Shown here in pieces: positions 62,895 to 64,000 of a DNA stretch of 64,000 nt. The notes beneath the pieces are model-generated. The model saw only the letters and a list, made by a program, of their open reading frames with translations, ran no database searches and was not told the origin of the DNA. The position numbers were made by a program, and so were the translations under genes. The DNA is from Hahella sp. KA22 (GTDB taxonomy: Bacteria > Pseudomonadota > Gammaproteobacteria > Pseudomonadales > Oleiphilaceae), in assembly GCF_004135205.1 (NCBI RefSeq), contig NZ_CP035490.1, forward strand, positions 1,240,001-1,304,000, in the 5' to 3' direction. Numbering within the stretch: the first letter of the stretch is position 1; the number at the start of each line of letters is the position of its first letter.

Positions 62895-63254
62895 TTACTC
62901 CGGCGGCAGGCGCTTGCGGATCTTCTCCGTCAGCGCCTGATTGCGCGTATTTGCGACCGATTGCTGGCGTTGGTGCAGCGCAACTTTCGCCAGCATATGC
63001 GCGGTGACTGGCGCGGTGATCATCACAAACAGGGTGATCAGCAGTTCATGGGCGGAAAGGCGCTGCTCACGCACAGTGAAGGCGATAATGGAGGCGATCA
63101 GCAGTGATCCCATGCCCACCGTTGCGGCCAGGGTCGGCGCATGCAGGCGGGTATAAAAATCGCTCATCTTCAGTACGCCAATGGAGCCCAGCAGGGCGAA
63201 AAGGCCCCCAAGCAGGACCAAAGCGCAGATAATCAGTTCTACCGTAAAGCTCAT
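62895..63254 (-). CDS. mrpG: Na+/H+ antiporter subunit G (MrpG/PhaG)
   Basis: This is the smallest-module subunit of the multisubunit Mrp-type cation:proton antiporter in the inner membrane. The open frame extends to 63401, but I start at the ATG at 63254 (MSFTVELIICALVLLGGLFALLGSIGVLKM), which gives 119 aa and the family's N-terminus. Three membrane helices are seen, with the conserved GSIGVLKMSDFYTRLHAPTLAATVG loop. It follows mrpF by 28 bases on the same strand. It is the last gene of the mrp operon in this window. Confidence 0.92.
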   Translation of the reverse strand: MSFTVELIICALVLLGGLFALLGSIGVLKMSDFYTRLHAPTLAATVGMGSLLIASIIAFTVREQRLSAHELLITLFVMITAPVTAHMLAKVALHQRQQSVANTRNQALTEKIRKRLPPE

Positions 63255-63282
63255 ATCAGTACTCTCACATTCTTTTTCGGCG

Positions 63283-63552
63283 TCATTCGATGATGTCGCC
63301 GCGCAGAAGAAACTTGCACAACGCCGCGGTGCTGGCGAAGCCCAGCATGGCCACCAGCAGCGCAGCCTCGAAGAACAGGGCGGCGCCTTGCCAGAGTCCA
63401 AACAGAATGATCAACGCCATGCTGTTCAGATACATGGTTTCCAGGGCCAGAATCCGATCGGCGGACTCCGGGCCCAACAACAGTCGCCACAAGTTCAGAA
63501 GCATGGCGATGGAAACCATGCCGATGGCGATTTGCAGAGCCAGACTCAGCAT
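63283..63552 (-). CDS. mrpF: Na+/H+ antiporter subunit F (MrpF/PhaF)
   Basis: This is an 89-aa, three-helix subunit of the Mrp antiporter. The conserved RLLLGPESADRILALETMYLNSMALIILFGLW (residues ~23-54) and the FFEAALLVAMLGFASTAALCKFLLRGDI end are typical of MrpF, where the Asp in the DR motif is the family's key acidic residue. Its start overlaps the stop end of mrpE by a few bases (63546-63552), a sign of translational coupling within the mrp operon. Confidence 0.93.
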   Translation of the reverse strand: MLSLALQIAIGMVSIAMLLNLWRLLLGPESADRILALETMYLNSMALIILFGLWQGAALFFEAALLVAMLGFASTAALCKFLLRGDIIE

Positions 63553-64000
63553 TCGAATATCTCCTTCAAGGCGGCTTCGTAACGGCCTTTGATATGCGCA
63601 ATCAGCTCGGCCTCGTCGTCCAGATGCAAGGTGTGGATATAAAGCCAGAGCTTATCCTCGGAAACTTCCACGCTGACCGTGCCTGGGGTCAACGAGATGG
63701 TTCCGGCGAGTATGGTAAGGGGGAGAGGCTCGTGCAGCTCCAGCGGTAAAGCCACAAAGGCGGGCTGTAAACGCTGGTTTGGGCCCATGATCAACAGCGC
63801 GACGCGGAAGTTATCGCGAATAATGTCGCCCAGCACGCGCAGGAAAAAGCGGATCGCCAGTACAGGCCGTTTCATGGTGGGCTGAGGGTCGCCAAGTCGA
63901 GCCGTCAGTCTTGGAATCGCAATAGCCAATAAGGCTCCCAACACCAAGTGACCCGGCGCAGCACTGTTGTTGAGCATCAGCCAGGCGACGAACAGCAGCA
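63546..64000 (-). CDS. mrpE: Na+/H+ antiporter subunit E (MrpE/PhaE), 5' end outside window
   Basis: This is an Mrp antiporter subunit truncated by the right edge: the frame runs from 64000 inwards, and the first internal ATG (63977) is not the true start, because upstream codons (LLLFVAWL...) continue the family's N-terminal helix. The visible ~151 residues include NNSAAPGHLVLGALLAIAIP, a helix region, GTISLTPGTVSVEVSEDKLWLYIHTLHL and a short C-terminus. The last block is the conserved MrpE signature. It overlaps mrpF. mrpA-D should lie beyond 64000. Confidence 0.93.
   Translation of the reverse strand, partial: LLFVAWLMLNNSAAPGHLVLGALLAIAIPRLTARLGDPQPTMKRPVLAIRFFLRVLGDIIRDNFRVALLIMGPNQRLQPAFVALPLELHEPLPLTILAGTISLTPGTVSVEVSEDKLWLYIHTLHLDDEAELIAHIKGRYEAALKEIFEC

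Noticed and set aside
1-64000. tRNA, rRNA, CRISPR arrays, prophage and insertion sequences
   Set aside because: I looked for CCA-ending cloverleaf patterns, regularly spaced repeats, integrase and transposase signatures and found none; a tRNA scan would be needed to be certain.

Overview
The window looks like a chromosomal segment of a marine gammaproteobacterium. Its proteins resemble Pseudomonas/Oceanospirillales families, and the gene set would suit a Hahella-like organism; this placement is an inference from remembered protein similarity, not a search. Nearly all the DNA is ordinary chromosome with dense gene packing. I found no tRNA, rRNA, CRISPR array, prophage or insertion sequence.

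Layout. 1-2.7 kb: the 5' part of a membrane PAS-GGDEF-EAL protein that runs off the left edge. 3.0-9.0 kb: uvrD, then a TRAP transporter whose binding protein converges on yciA and the two permease genes. 9.2-18.2 kb: the phosphate locus pstS - (TIGR03545-like gene) - pstC - pstA - pstB - phoU, with PhoB boxes before pstS and pstC. 18.2-28 kb: small housekeeping genes, including nhaD with a long structured leader, an alpha/beta hydrolase, hinT, ubiF, a solute-binding protein, a YbaK-like deacylase, an OmpA protein with thrombospondin type 3 repeats, and mscS. 28.3-32.5 kb: a methyltransferase, a CsrB-type regulatory RNA not visible as any ORF, a VanZ-like gene, a DUF2971-like gene, cysZ and a response regulator. 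32.5-38.3 kb (minus strand): phoBR, ubiA, a KefB/C-type antiporter and hpt; phoB carries its own Pho box. 38.5-50.6 kb: rubredoxin and its reductase, rimK, an OmpA lipoprotein, a CWC protein, tesB, a metallo-beta-lactamase-fold protein, two c-di-GMP proteins, a flavodoxin and an EVE protein. 50.6-64 kb: a Pit phosphate permease with a structured leader, a DHH-DUF488 pair, a cupin, a large hybrid histidine kinase, a small secreted-protein gene broken by an 11-bp tandem duplication, ygiQ, and the mrpEFG end of a multisubunit Na+/H+ antiporter.

How it fits together. Two phosphate uptake systems (high-affinity Pst and low-affinity Pit) and their regulators PhoB, PhoR and PhoU lie in the same 45 kb, and the three Pho boxes connect phoBR to pst. 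NhaD, Mrp, the KefB/C antiporter and MscS form a salt and osmotic stress set that suits a marine cell. Three c-di-GMP proteins and the CsrB-type RNA suggest control of surface or lifestyle behaviour through the Gac/Csr route.

The strongest non-obvious observation is the CsrB/RsmZ-type small RNA on the minus strand at about 29,201-28,983. It has 15 GGA motifs in about 155 nt, an intrinsic terminator, and an 18-bp GacA/UvrY-type palindrome about 180 bp upstream of the predicted start.
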